A DNA stretch of 64,000 bases, taken from positions 248,001 through 312,000 of the forward strand of contig JAADJZ010000016.1 of NCBI GenBank assembly GCA_011032825.1, written 5' to 3'. The DNA comes from Massariosphaeria phaeospora (Eukaryota > Ascomycota > Dothideomycetes > Pleosporales). The position numbers were made by a program, and so were the translations under genes. Shown in pieces: positions 34,397-46,009 of this stretch (positions are counted from its first letter, which is position 1; the number at the start of each line of letters is the position of its first letter). The notes under the pieces were generated by a model. The model was not told where the DNA came from and did not search any database. It worked only from the letters and a program-made list of their open reading frames with translations.

Positions 34397-34900
34397 GATC
34401 TTCATTTGGCTTATTAGACGAATTAACATATTTTGGGAATTTAGTCTGGCTATTGTCCATCCGTTGTGGCGCACCTTCGCTCCATTGCGTTGATGATGAG
34501 CAGCACACCTCATCACTGCTAATCACCATGCATTAGAGACCGTCCCTCTCGCCCATGGCCTTTGCTCGAACCCATTTGTGGATCCTCACACCAATATCCT
34601 TTCACACACGGAAGAAGAGCCATTTCTCATACAAAAGCACATCATCTCCATGTCGTTGCCCTCTCCGCCATCCCGATGTCCTTCACCTGTTTCACTACAT
34701 CTGTTCAGGCCTCTGTCGAACATCTTACATACCCCTCCCTCGACATAGTAGAATCCATCACCGCTTTTGTTTAGCCGTTTTTGTTTTCGCCTGGGTATAG
34801 TACCAGAGAGACGCACAGGTTCCCCATGGAAAGTCACATTTGGACTTTTGTTGATTAGAGAGGAACAGCACGGCATGTTCATGCCGGTTGCTGCCTTCTT
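34397..34900. other. Intergenic, no supported gene
   Basis: 3' flank of the flavodoxin-like gene. No gene motif seen. Confidence 0.5.
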
Positions 34901-37900
34901 TTATTCGAGGGGAAACTGGACAGCGTCGTCATGGGATATGATTGGTATCTTTTTGGAGAAGAGCACCAGGACAGCGTCGTCATGCAGGTGCTTGAACTTA
35001 ATTTCGGAGAAGAGAAGGTGCTTGTTCATTGAATTGGCTGGCCTGTACTCTTCATTTTTCTGAACGCTCGAACGTCGCATACCAGGCTCTAGCATAACAT
35101 CTGTCCTCGTACGAAACATACATGAGTGTTTCGTACACGTAAAATTTGTCCTGCGACACTGTATATTAATCTCTCGTATAGTAGCTGGATAAAGCATGGA
35201 TAAAGCCTTCAAGGACTTCCCGTATATCCGACGCTCTTTTCCCAACGGAACAGGACACGACTCCATGTTAGGAGCAGCTTGTTTATTTAATCAGGCGGGG
35301 AGGCAGGACCCGGCATGTGGACCGTTGTCAGTGGTCTTTTAGCAAGCTGAAGATTAGGGAGTTTCCTTTGGTGTGTGGAGTGTATGGAGTGTATAAAGAG
35401 GAGGACAGAAGAGGAGGCAACGTGCTAATGAATAACCCTGACAGTGGATTGTTACGCACACCAGCGCGGACGGAAACTCCATGGTGTCCTTTGGTTCGGA
35501 ATTCTCATTCCAACAGCGCGAGCGAAGGCCCATCGAATTTGCAGGAGTTGTCTTTGCCGCAGAGGGTCGCTCGCGGCTCGCCATCATGCGTTTTAGCAAT
35601 CTTTTATGTGAGTCGTGTTTTCATTTGTACGAATCAGTTTTCGTTTCGATACTTCGCAGACGAGGCCACAGTGCTCATTTGCCTTGATTGTAGCTTTTTT
35701 TTTAACGGACAACAGCGGATACCGAAACACCATGACACAGGCTTTGACCTCGTTCTTTTGATTCTCATAGCGCGAACGAAGCTCATGAGTGACTGCGAGG
35801 CAGTTTTTGCCCCGGAGCCTCGCTCGCGGCTCGCCATGTATCGATCCCTTCAAGCTTTTGATGGGAGTTGTTATTTTCATGTTACGAATACAATTTCGTT
35901 TCGATACTTTGCAGAGCACGAAGCCGCTCATTTGACGTGATCATAATGGGTTTTACGGACAACAGCGCGGACCGAACTCTATGGAACCCCTTGTGTGTGG
36001 TTTTTCAATCCTAACAGCGCGAGCGAAGGCCTATTCAACTCTTTCTCTACATTTTCGCTGCAGAGGGTCGCTCGCGGCTCGCCATGAGCTGATATTTTCC
36101 AGCTTTTAATGTGAGTCGTGTTCTTATTTGTACGAATACTGTTTTTGTTTCGATACTTTGCAGAGGAGGAGGACACAGTGCTCATGTCTCGATGGCGAAT
36201 TCTTTTTTAGGCAGCGAGAGCAGAGTCTCATACTAATCATAGCTCTTGGTTTGCAAAGAGAACACGCTGCTCATTTGCGTCGATGGAGAGCAATTTTCTT
36301 TTCCCGAAAAGCGGGAACACAAATAACAAGCGTGCGTGTTTTGAGGTGTAGGGAGTTTGCTTTAAGATCGCTATACTCAATGTCCGTTGCGTCTATTTTC
36401 TGTAGAGGTCTTTTCCGTACGGATAATGTAGTGTTGTTTGGAAAGAGGAGGACACAGTGCTCATGGAACAGCTACGTAGACATTTTTAGGCAGCAAGAGC
36501 GGAGTCCCCATGCCCAGTTCTGCTGCTGTTTTCACAGAGAACACGCTGCTCAATAACCCTAATAAGGGGAGTTTTATTTGGAGAGCGAGAGCATAAATAA
36601 CGAGGGTGTGTGTTTTTAGGCACAGGGAGTTGGTCCAAGCTCGTCATGGAGCCCATGTTTCTACTCTTTATTTCATTTCATGTAGGGGCTTTTCCTATGG
36701 AGATGATGTTTATGTGCTTGAGGAGACAGTGATCATGCTGGTTGACTCTGAGGATTTTTCTCCAGGCCACGAGAGCAGAGTCATGGGTATGGCGTGGGTC
36801 GGTTTTTGCAAAGCGGACACGCTGCTCATTCGCGTCGATGGAAAGGAATTTGATCTAGAGAGAGACCGAGAACATACGCCGTTGCGTTGTGGTTTTGGGT
36901 GTAGCGGGTTGCTCGCCATGAATTCGAGTTTAGTGATGTTTGTTTATTTCGAGTAGAGAGGTTTTCCATAGACATGACGGTTCCGTGCTTCAGGGACGGA
37001 AGAGGACGCAGTGCTCATTGACAGGATGGCCAATGATGTTTTTGAGCAGCAAGAGAAGAGTCTCATATAAGTCGGTGGTAGCTACTTTTTATTTCGACAC
37101 AGAGGACACGCTGCTCATTAGCTATGAGTTGGGCAGTATTTTATCTGGAGAGCGAGAGCATGTCAGATTCGCGATGTTCTTTCTAGGTGTAGAGGGTTGC
37201 TCGCCAAGATTTTTGGTCAACATGTGTTTTTTTAGTTGGGGTTTTCCATGGAAATGATGATTCCGTGCTTCAGGGACGGAGGAGGAGGACGCGCAGTGCT
37301 CATAATCCTGTAGACAGAGTGTTTTGTTTTAATCTGTTGTGATTTGGATAGCGAGAGAAGCGTCCCATAAGTACCAAATCACTATTTCTATGGACTTTGG
37401 TGAGGTTGAAAGACTTGATGTTTGGTGTTCAGCGTAGACAGCAATTCTCCCATAACTGCGAGCTGGAATGGTTTTTGTAATCGAGGTACGGTTTCGATGC
37501 TTCAAAGGAGAGGACATAGTGCTCATGTTGATGAAGCCTTTCGATTTTGTTCTAGCAGCGAGAGCAAAGTCCCATGAACGCATAGTTGTAGTGTTTAGTA
37601 AGGTCTATTTGATTCGCCATAGGCTTCAGTTCTTCCATGAATTCGATGACAGTGGGTTTTTTTACAACTGAGTTTTTGTTTGATGTTTCGAAAAAGAGAC
37701 GGTGTTCATGATCCAGCTTGGAAAGGGATTTTATTCGAACAGTGAGAGCAAAGTCCTATCGATTGAGCGACTCCTATTTTTAATAACGATATTTCCTTTT
37801 GACAAAGACTCGAGGGTTTCTTTGTGCGGTTTGTGAGCAACTTTTACTCCATGCTAGCGATGCAGTTGGATTTTTCGAAGAGCCGGATACAGTGCTCATT

Positions 37901-38010
37901 ACAATATTGCGTAACGTTTTTATTCGAATAGCGAGCGGAGAGTCTATGATCCGTGGCGGAGTACCCACAATCCTATCGGTATGGACTCCGGTGGCTCGCT
38001 ATGCGCAGCG
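34900..38010. repeat. Degenerate ~250-bp tandem repeat array
   Basis: About 3 kb consists of diverged repeat units. Three motifs recur in fixed order on the plus strand: (a) gggtcgctcgcggctcgccat (35562, 35818 and 36065 are the clearest, about 250 bp apart; weaker near 36905, 37190 and 37990); (b) ggacacagtgctcat or close variants (near 35665, 35915, 36170, 36260, 36450, 36820, 36995, 37110, 37290, 37510, 37885); (c) agcgagagcagagtctcat variants (near 35510, 35770, 36015, 36215, 36490, 37050, 37345, 37555, 37735, 37925). A tttcgatacttygcaga string precedes (b) in the first copies. Decay grows from left to right. No long open frame crosses the array, and I do not recognise a transposon family. 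Confidence 0.8.
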
Positions 38011-38182
38011 AAGAAGGCGTCGAGCATATTCGGGGCATCCTGAGCAATAAGCATCTTGTTGCGGTGCCTAGTAGAAGGTCGGGGCTGCGATCGGAGTACA
38101 TCTCAGCGCGCGGAAGCACTGAAAGGGGAATAGCAAAGACAGGACAGTACAGTGTGCTGTAGAGGGACGGTAGGTTGGAGCG

Positions 38183-38312
38183 GAATCATTGCTCTCAAGG
38201 AAGGTAGAAAGCAAGCGATACAAACATTACTTTCCGCATAATCGCACCTTCCACTATGGTTGCTTACGAATCATTGCTGTCAAGGAAGGTAGAAAGCAAG
38301 CGACAAAACTAT
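38183..38312 (+). repeat. Direct repeat pair, ~36 bp units 85 bp apart
   Basis: The string gaatcattgctntcaagg continuing into aaggtagaaagcaagcga occurs at 38183 and again at 38268 with a single mismatch. It lies between the tandem array and the secreted-protein gene. Confidence 0.85.
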
Positions 38313-38807
38313 TGCCATTAAGCCGCTACCTTTGCTGTTCACCCTTCGCGGGTCAGGTCCTTCACGTCAAAACCGATATCGGGAGCAGCCGGATTTAAGC
38401 GACCCTCGAGGGGTTTAGTGACAGCGAAGCGGAGGCCTTGCAAGAGAACTACAACACGATTTATGAGAAAAACATGGAATGATTGGGAGGCGGGAAACAG
38501 AATTGGACTGGATAATTGGCTGGCTGGATCAACAGACTACAACCTATGATAGGTAGCGGAACAACGTGGAAAGACAGGAAACGAAGTCATTAGACGCAAA
38601 AAAGGCCGTAGCCATGAACATTATATCATCAGGCAAAGCTAGAACCAACGAAGGCTAAAGCCATTCATGCACGCATCAACAAACGCAGCATACATACTTA
38701 CCGTGTGCTTACAGCTCAGCTCACCTCTGGAAAGAGAGAGTAAGTCGCGATGCCCATCTCCTATGGATGGATGGATGGGTGATATGATAGGGGAACTAGG
38801 TGTCTAT
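38313..38807. other. Intergenic, 3' flank of secreted-protein gene
   Basis: No gene seen. A short ATGG tetranucleotide run (38764-38779) lies just beyond the 3' end of the minus-strand gene. Confidence 0.5.
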
Positions 38808-39602
38808 TTAAACACCCAAAACCTTCTTCGCAGCCGTCCACAAGACATCGCGATCAGGCGTATGCGTCGTCTTAACACACCCGGTAAGATACGCATCCCA
38901 GCCCTTCGCGTCTCCGGCGGCCAACCCCTTCTGAATCTCGGGACCACACTGCGTGGTCAAGTGCCAGGCGGCACTCCCAAACGACTCGTTATCGCCGCTC
39001 ACGAGCTGCAGCACGGCCTCGGGCGTCGTCGCGCCGGCGATCTTGTCCGGAAACAGGGCCGCAGCGTACAGCTTGTTGTTATCGGGCATCTGCATGTTCT
39101 TGGTGCCCTGGCCGGGACGGCCTGGGTAGTGGTTCTTGTTGTAGACGAAGGAGCCCGACTCGAACATCATGATGGCGATGAGGGCCGCTTGCGTGCCTTT
39201 TTCCGTGATCTCGTATTTGGCGAAGGAGGCGCTGATGGCGGGGCCCGCGCGCGCCGCGTCGGCGCACTCGTTGGGGAATTCGGCCGTCGCGCAGGATTTG
39301 GTGGCCGGTGTGATACTGAGGATCGTGTCGGCTGTGATGGCGCCGCCGGCGCTGGGTGCGACACTCTGGGCTGGGGCCGCGGGGGTTTGGGCTGGAGGTG
39401 CGGAGCTTAGGGCTGGAAGTGCGGAGCTTAGGGCTGGAGGTGCGGAGCTCTTCGCCGGAGGTGCGGAGCTTGGGGCTGCAAGCGACGGAGTGGCGACGGG
39501 GGCGACTGGAGTGGCGGGGGCTGGGGCGGTGGAGCCACAGGGGAGAGCAGATGCCGAAAGTGCAAAGGCACTAGCCAAGAGGATAGCAGATTTGAAAAGC
39601 AT
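38808..39602 (-). CDS. Small secreted protein with Pro/Ala/Ser linker and a conserved fungal domain
   Basis: A single-exon frame of 264 residues. Residues 1-19 (MLFKSAILLASAFALSASA) are a clear signal peptide. Residues about 20-90 are a repetitive Ser-Ala-Pro-Pro linker with units such as SSAPPALSSALPALSSAPPA, typical of O-glycosylated spacers. Residues about 90-264 form a compact domain with four Cys (KSCATAEFPNECADA, TTQCGPEI, LTGCVKTT), MMFESGSFVYNKNHYPG, GTKNMQMP and GSAAWHLTTQCG. Similar domains occur in secreted proteins of many ascomycetes; the Glu in an amphipathic helix and the overall pattern recall lysozyme- or transglycosylase-like folds, but this is only a structural guess. Length, secretion signal and proximity to the repeat array fit an effector or cell-wall-active protein. 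Confidence 0.85.
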   Translation of the reverse strand: MLFKSAILLASAFALSASALPCGSTAPAPATPVAPVATPSLAAPSSAPPAKSSAPPALSSALPALSSAPPAQTPAAPAQSVAPSAGGAITADTILSITPATKSCATAEFPNECADAARAGPAISASFAKYEITEKGTQAALIAIMMFESGSFVYNKNHYPGRPGQGTKNMQMPDNNKLYAAALFPDKIAGATTPEAVLQLVSGDNESFGSAAWHLTTQCGPEIQKGLAAGDAKGWDAYLTGCVKTTHTPDRDVLWTAAKKVLGV

Positions 39603-41149
39603 TTTGGCTGTTGATGTTGAGGTTGATGCTGTAGTAGTTCTTGGTATGTTTCTTTCTAGGTTCGAGGAAGGATAGGAATCGCAGATTCGAGAAAAGACTC
39701 AAGTATAAGGACTGTAATGACCGTTGTAATGAGTGAATGTCGACGTGAAGAGCTTCTCGGGCAGAATGTAATGACAGTATTGTGACTAGAGCGAGGGGGT
39801 GTGCAAGGGGATTTATACAACGCACACCTAGACCTATCAGCAAGAAAGGGAAACACTCGCGTGAAAGGCGCACAATGCAAGGCAGCCCAATCAAAGGCGC
39901 GCAGCGACGACAAATACAATGAAACAAAAGAATACTAGTCCTTCAGAACCGATGTTACCTTGCACTAAACACTCAGATTATGGGCAGCCTGGCCAGTGGA
40001 ACCCTGGGCTGAACAGAGAACGCGTTTCACAGGCATCAGGCGGCTATCCGAATGGCCGCCTCTCCTACAAAGGGATAGTGGTATAGTCCGATGATGCGGG
40101 CCGCGATTTTCGACCCAGAAAGCTTAACTTTAGAGCCAGTTGATCCCCTGGAATACGATCAGCGGTGATTTGGGGCAATACGCTATCTGGAGCCATGCGT
40201 TGCCTCGTATGTAGGTGAAGTCCGGTGGCGGCGAAGAAAACCCTCGAGACGCGCCTTGCTACCACATCGAGGCGACAAAAAAAAACCTCAGTGTCGTGGA
40301 GCTGCATGAAGCTATCACGGCAACCTCAAGTCCGTGAGTTTTCCAAGGAAGGGGAGGCTCCTACGGGGGAGAACATGGAGGACCGCAGGAATCCAGGGCG
40401 ATCATATGATGAGGCTTCCACGGTCTCTGATTGGTCGGATCGACACTGCGCGGCCGTCGCACGTCTGTTTGAAACGAGGCGGTTGTGTCAAGCTTTTGCC
40501 AATGCCAGCCCCACAGTCGTTGGTGGCAGAGCTTAACGAGCGCGCGATTGGTGATGGGACGTACGCATAAACGTCGTCAACGTGCATGTTTTATCGTGCG
40601 GTGGATGTCGAGACGAAGAGAGAGAGGATGTGGCCAGTATCTAGTGGGCTCTGCGAAGCATTCGCGCTAGGTCCACACACCAACTGCCGCTGCCCAGCAG
40701 TCGCTCCAGTGGACTTCTGGCAAGAGGACACAGACAGCCCCACAGTCTCGGTGGATCAAAGTCCTACTAGAAGCGCGGCTATGCTCAGTGGCAACGTTAG
40801 CTGTAGCGCTTCTGCACAAAATTGCCTGTTCTGTCAATAGAAGCACCCTCCATGACGTCGCCTGGAAATCAACAGGGTGCCACCCCGCTACTCATCAGGC
40901 ATGCAGTATCGGGACCTGCCCCTTGTCCTTCACTATACCCACTCCCACCTCACCTTTTTCTGTAACCACTCCATATTGTTGTAGTTTCACCCTCCGTCCT
41001 ACCTCACCTGCCAACACCGCGAAGACCTGCTCTACGACAAACTCAGTCCTATCTCTATAGGTAAATCCTCCTATAGCTCTGACCCGGCAGTGAACGCGGG
41101 GTATCCTTACATGACCTCTGCTAATTGACAGTCCAGAACTCACCTCACC
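39603..41149. promoter_or_regulatory. Divergent intergenic region, secreted protein / aldo-keto reductase
   Basis: 1.5 kb between divergent starts. Short frames near 40225-40840 (+) and 40895-41314 (-) carry no motif and are not called. Confidence 0.5.
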
Positions 41150-42424
41150 ATGCCGGCCGTCGAATCCAAGTTCGATCCGAAGGATATGGAATTCCGAAGG
41201 CTCGGCCCGGCTGGCCTCAAAGTCTCGGTTTTCTCCCTGGGCGGTTGGTTGACGTATGGTGGAACACAGAAGGGCAACATTGTGAAGGACTGCCTCCAGA
41301 CGGCCTGGGACCACGGCATCAATTTCTTTGATACGGCTGAGGTCTACGCTCAGGGCCAGTGCGAGATTGAGATGGGCCAGGCCCTGAAGGAATTGGCTTG
41401 GCCAAGGGATGAATACGTGCTGTCGACCAAGGCGAGTGACATTCTTCGCATATCCTTGGTGGGGTTGAGGTCAATGCCGGCTAACTGCTCCACAGGTATT
41501 CTTTGGAACCGGACGGAAAGAGCCAAACACGAGGTATGTTTCATGCCCCGTGCGATGTGTCGTGCATTACGTCTAACAATCGTGGATAGAGGGCTTAGCA
41601 AAAAGCATATCGTAGAAGGCCTAAAGAGCTCTTTGGCCCGCCTGGACCAGCGTTACGTCGACGTTGTCTTCGCTCATCGATCTGACCCCGAGTATGTGCT
41701 CGACGCTTGCGGACGGCAAACTGCTTGCTGATTGATGTGCATTAGTGTTCCAATGAAAGAGATTGTTGAGGCCTTTACGCAGACCATCCAACTCAATTTG
41801 GCATACTACTGGGGAACGTCCGAATGGTCGGCGCAGCAGATCCAGGAGGCCAATGACATTGCTGAGAAGTATAACCTCATCGCGCCAATCGTCGAACAGC
41901 CCCAATACAACGCGTTCCACCGCGAGCGATTCGAGAAAGAGTACGCTCCGTTGTTCGAGAAGTTCCAGTATGGTACCACCATCTGGAGTCCCCTTGACTC
42001 TGGTATTTTGACGGGCAAATATGACAATGGCATCCCCGAGGATTCGCGTTTCGCCAACAACCCGGACTTCTTCAAGAGCACAATCGAGAAGCTCAAGAGC
42101 GACGAGGGCAAAGCGAAACTGGAGAAAGTGAGACGTCTTGGGAAGGTAGCCGAAAAGCTCGGAGCCAACACTGCCCAGCTGGCTCTTGCGTGGTGTGCCA
42201 AAAAGTAAGCTTAACTTCCGGATCGTCCCGAGCAAAGCTTGTAAGGTCAGCCGTTCCTCCTGATACTAACTGCGCCCAGCAAAAACGTAAGTACGGTCAT
42301 TCTCGGTGCATCGAAGCCAGAGCAGATCGTCGACAACTGCAAGGCGTTGCAATTGCTGCCTAAGCTGACGCAGGAGGTCATGGACGAGATCGAGGGTATC
42401 CTGGACAACAAGCCAAAGGCGTAG
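41150..42424 (+). CDS. Aldo-keto reductase, voltage-gated K+ channel beta-subunit type (AKR6-like)
   Basis: Exons 41150-41431, 41496-41533, 41590-41691, 41746-42204 and 42280-42424 join in phase to 341 residues. The TIM-barrel AKR features are in order: [19 protein letters not shown], the catalytic Asp-Tyr pair in [12 protein letters not shown], Lys in YVLSTK, His in [10 protein letters not shown], then [27 protein letters not shown] and the NADPH-site [12 protein letters not shown]. The segments around GTSEWSA and QPQYN are those of the Kv-beta group, which fungi use as NADPH-dependent reductases. Intron 1 starts with GC (AAG/GCGAGT...CACAG), a GC-AG intron; exon 2 is only 38 nt. No channel gene is nearby. 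It is the last gene before the AT-rich island. Confidence 0.92.
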
Positions 42425-42810
42425 CTATGAAGCGAGATGTGATGACGACGCCGAGACGGGATGGTGTAATGTACATGTACCAGGAGCAATCCCCTGGCAG
42501 AATTTATTACCGATAAAGACAGACTTTGGGCCATGCTCTTGACAGTCATGTTCTGATTCGTGAGTTGTTGGTAAGGGTGGTAGACTGGAAAGAGTGGACA
42601 GCGCGGACAGTTCCCCATTGGAGACTTCTCCATAGAGAACTCGCTTGACCTCTAGTAGAACCCCTTATACTCGCCTTTTTCGCTTTAACGCTATTAGTCT
42701 ACACTAATACTAGATTACCTAATAAACTTTACTATAAATTATCTTTAGGCACTAGCGCTTTTTTAGCTATAAAAAACGCTTTTTTTTTTTTTTCTCTCTT
42801 TGCTTTTTAC
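42425..42810. other. Boundary of the AT-rich island
   Basis: 3' flank of the aldo-keto reductase. Composition changes abruptly near 42650 from balanced to strongly AT-rich, and a run of T (42779-42793) precedes the foldback element. Confidence 0.6.
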
Positions 42811-44137
42811 TAACGTAAAGCACTACCGAGTAACCCAAACCACCGAGTAACCCAAAATTGCTTGGCATTAAATCCTTACGTTCAAAGCTTAATAACTTTA
42901 CTAATAGTAGAGCTATCTAGATAAATCTTACACTGTTTTAAAGCCTTAGTCTAGCACTTTAAAACGCGCTAAGAATTACAACTACAGCTTACGTAATACT
43001 AATTTTATTAAGCTTTGAAGTTTAACTACCTCGCTTAAGCTTTATACCTAGTATGTACTACTTAACTACTATAATAAAGAATAATACTTTCTTATATTCT
43101 TTTATATAGTTATTTTTAAGTATTTGCACAACTCTTATAGCGTGTAGCTTAGAATTACAGCTAGTATAAAAGTTAGAAAGTTACTAATATATTTTTACTT
43201 CCTAAGTAAAAATATCTATATATAGATTATTTAATCTATATAAAACTATTAAGTACTTTAATATATAGTTGAACTTAGCTATATTAGGTATAAAAAGTAG
43301 TAAATACTTATTATTATAAATAATATTATTATTCTAAACTAACGTACCTTACGAGTTCGCCGCCTACTGAATTTTACTAAAGAAAATCAATAATCTAGAG
43401 CTTAATAACTCTTAACCTACTTAATAAAATTCTCTAAAAATTTTACTACTAAGCTGCATCTATATAAACTTTTAGATTTCTAGATTACTAAGCTACAACT
43501 TTAGTATTTAGAAAGTTATTAAAGAAAAGCTTAAATTATCCGTGCGCTCTAAGCTATCTACTTTTCTAGACTAGCTAGAGCTTAGTAATCTTAGAACTAG
43601 AAAGTTTATATATACAGAAATAATATATTAAATTTTTAGAGAATTTTATTAAGTAGGTTAAGAGTTATTAAGCTCTAGATTATTGATTTTCCTTAGTAAA
43701 ATTCGGTAGGCGGCGAACTCGTGTAGGCAGCGAACTCGTAAAGTACGTTACTTAAATTTGTATATAGAATCTAACTTTATATACTAGCTTTTAATCTAAG
43801 CTGCACGCTATAAAATCTAAATAAAACTATAGTTTAGAGTTTATAATAGATAGTTAAACAATTTTACTATTTATTATAGTAGTTTAGTACTAGAAGTAAA
43901 AGTTAGAAGCTAAGCGAATTTCTTTATATTCAAACTTTAATAACTCTAGCGATATTAGTCCTAGCTAAGTAAATTTTAGTAAATTGAAAAGCGCTAGATT
44001 AGAGCTTTAAGACAGTGTAAAATTTATCTAGATAGCTCTACTATTAGTAAAGTTATTAAGCTTTGAACGTAAGGATTTAATGCCAAGCAATTTTGGGTTA
44101 CTCGGTAGTTTAGGTTACTTGGTAGTGCTTTACGTTA
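42811..44137. mobile_element. Long-inverted-repeat (foldback/MITE-like) element
   Basis: The outer arms are 42811-about 42945 and about 44008-44137, starting taacgtaaagcactacc and ending in its inverse; over roughly 125 bp they differ at only a few sites. A second, inner inverted pair (43341-43445 and 43629-43750) is also nearly identical, with a short ggcggcgaactcgt duplication in the right arm. Weaker inverted similarity continues between the two pairs, so most of the 1.3 kb can fold on itself. No transposase frame is visible. Confidence 0.85.
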
Positions 44138-45059
44138 AGTAGTTTACTACAACGAGAATAAAGTTGTATACTTGTTTTATGTACTTTAATAGTTAAAGTT
44201 TTGTAATAAAGTTTATTATAACATTATACTATAGGCTATTAGAAACTAGCAAAAGTATAAGAAGTTTGTAAAAGCTATGTCTAGCTGCTACTAATTTACA
44301 ACACTTTAAACAGTTGTTGTAGTACTTTTTAACGTTTTTTTATTATGCTTTTTTACTCGTATTAGCGTTTAACTTTTTCTAAAGTTTTTTTAACGCCGAA
44401 GTAACTAGCTATCGAGCTATTATAACTTTTTTAGAAAGCCTTTGCTTTTTTTTCTATTATAACGAGGTAGATTTTATCTAACTACTTTGTTGCAGCTAGT
44501 TCTAGTTTATTCTAGGCTACTATAGGTTTTACTAGTCTAAACTCGTTTTCTAAGTCAAAGTTTAAGTCTAAAAAGTTCGCGAAATTGCTTGCTAAATTAC
44601 TTAAAAAGATTTTATTCTCTAAGAGCCTAAGCTAGAGTGCTTAAATTAGTTCTTTCCTAATGTGCATTTTTAAGTCTAAAGCTTTTATTTTCTTTAGAAA
44701 AGTTAGCAAGCTTGATTCTTTTGCAAGTTAGCTAGCTAATTTTGTAATTGCTGCTACTAAAACGAGCTTACTATAGACACTACAAGTTATTAAAGCTTGT
44801 AATAACTCTACGTAGATTTTATTGCTTTTTTACGCAAAAGCATAAGCTTTCTTTATGTAGTCTAGTCGTTAGAAAAGGCTATTAGCTAGATTTGTCTTTT
44901 TAGGTTAATAAATTATAACGAAGTTGTACTTTATTAACTTTTTGTAAGCGCAAACTTGATAATAATTTAAAGTGCTTGTTTTTATAAACTATCGTAGGTT
45001 ATTGTAGTTTGTATAAAGATTAAACGAGATACCTAAAAAGAAATAGCAAAAGTATAACA

Positions 45060-45975
45060 AACTTTTGTTAATTGCTAATAGTTAGCTTTTTATTATAAGT
45101 ATTATAATTGTACTTCGCTTTGTTTATTTTTTACGAGAAAAAACTAATTGAGCGCTAATAAGCACTTTTTTTGCTATTTTTACCGTTAGAAACTTTCTAG
45201 CTTAGAATTCTACTAATAGCGCTTTTAAAAGCGTTAGTTTCGAGCTTTGTAAGCTATTCTACTTTATAATAAGCTAGAATAGAAATATTTAAAAAAGTAC
45301 TCTTAAGTTTTCTAAACGCTTTCTTAGCTTTAGTTCTAAAGTTAATTCGCTAGCTTTTTTCTTTTCTTTGAGCGTGCTCGCTTTAGGCTGCTTCTAGCTT
45401 TTTCTAAGTTAGTTTAGTTAATAGTAGAGCAAGCTTAGAGAACTTAGTAATAAAGCGCTAATAATAGTTTATAAAGCTTATAAATACTCGAATATTTTAA
45501 ACTATGTTTAGCATTAGCTACTTCTAAATCGTTCTAATTCGTTTTGAGTTAATTTTAACTTTTTTTGAGTATATAATGTAATCTAGGTACTTCGTTTACC
45601 GTATGTGCTACTCGTACTTGCTAAGCTTTAAATATAGCTTTGCTTTACGCAAATGTTAAAAAACCTTTTTAACCTAGCTTACATAAGCTTTTTCTATGTT
45701 AGAAAATACTAGAATATTATTAAAATACATAATGCAAGTTACGTTAACTAATCTAGCAAAAGCTTAGTTAATATATGTTTAAAATGCTGTAGAAGCATTT
45801 GTAAAACTAAATAGCATAACAAAGTACTTAAAATAACTATATCGAGTTCTAAAAGCTGTTTTCTATTTGTTTTTTTTTTAATTTGAATTTTGTAATAGGC
45901 TTTACGGATGTTAAGCTTAGTATAAACTTTTGCCTTAGCTAACTTCTTCAAAAACTTTGCAATAAAAAGCAAAGA
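45060..45975 (-). pseudogene. Reverse transcriptase / RNase H relic (gypsy pol)
   Basis: At 45748-45972 the frame reads LAKAKVYTKLNIRKAYYKIQI, a decayed copy of the AKVFTKLDxRxAYxxIRI block of Ty3/gypsy reverse transcriptase. Further on, in a broken frame near 45580-45660, the string HLRKAKLYLKLSKYE and then KYLDYIIYSKKVKI corresponds to the LxKLSKCxF...FLGxIIS block. The RT/RNase H junction lies near 45060-45150. Stops and Cys/His-to-Tyr type changes fit RIP. It is not functional. Confidence 0.82.
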
Positions 45976-46009
45976 ATAACAATTTTTAATTGTAATCTTG
46001 TTTAGAGTA

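Noticed and set aside
35354..37968. Minus-strand short frames beginning MSTVSS, MASRER and similar
   Set aside because: They arise because each repeat motif ends in CAT; the frames close quickly and are not conserved beyond the motif.
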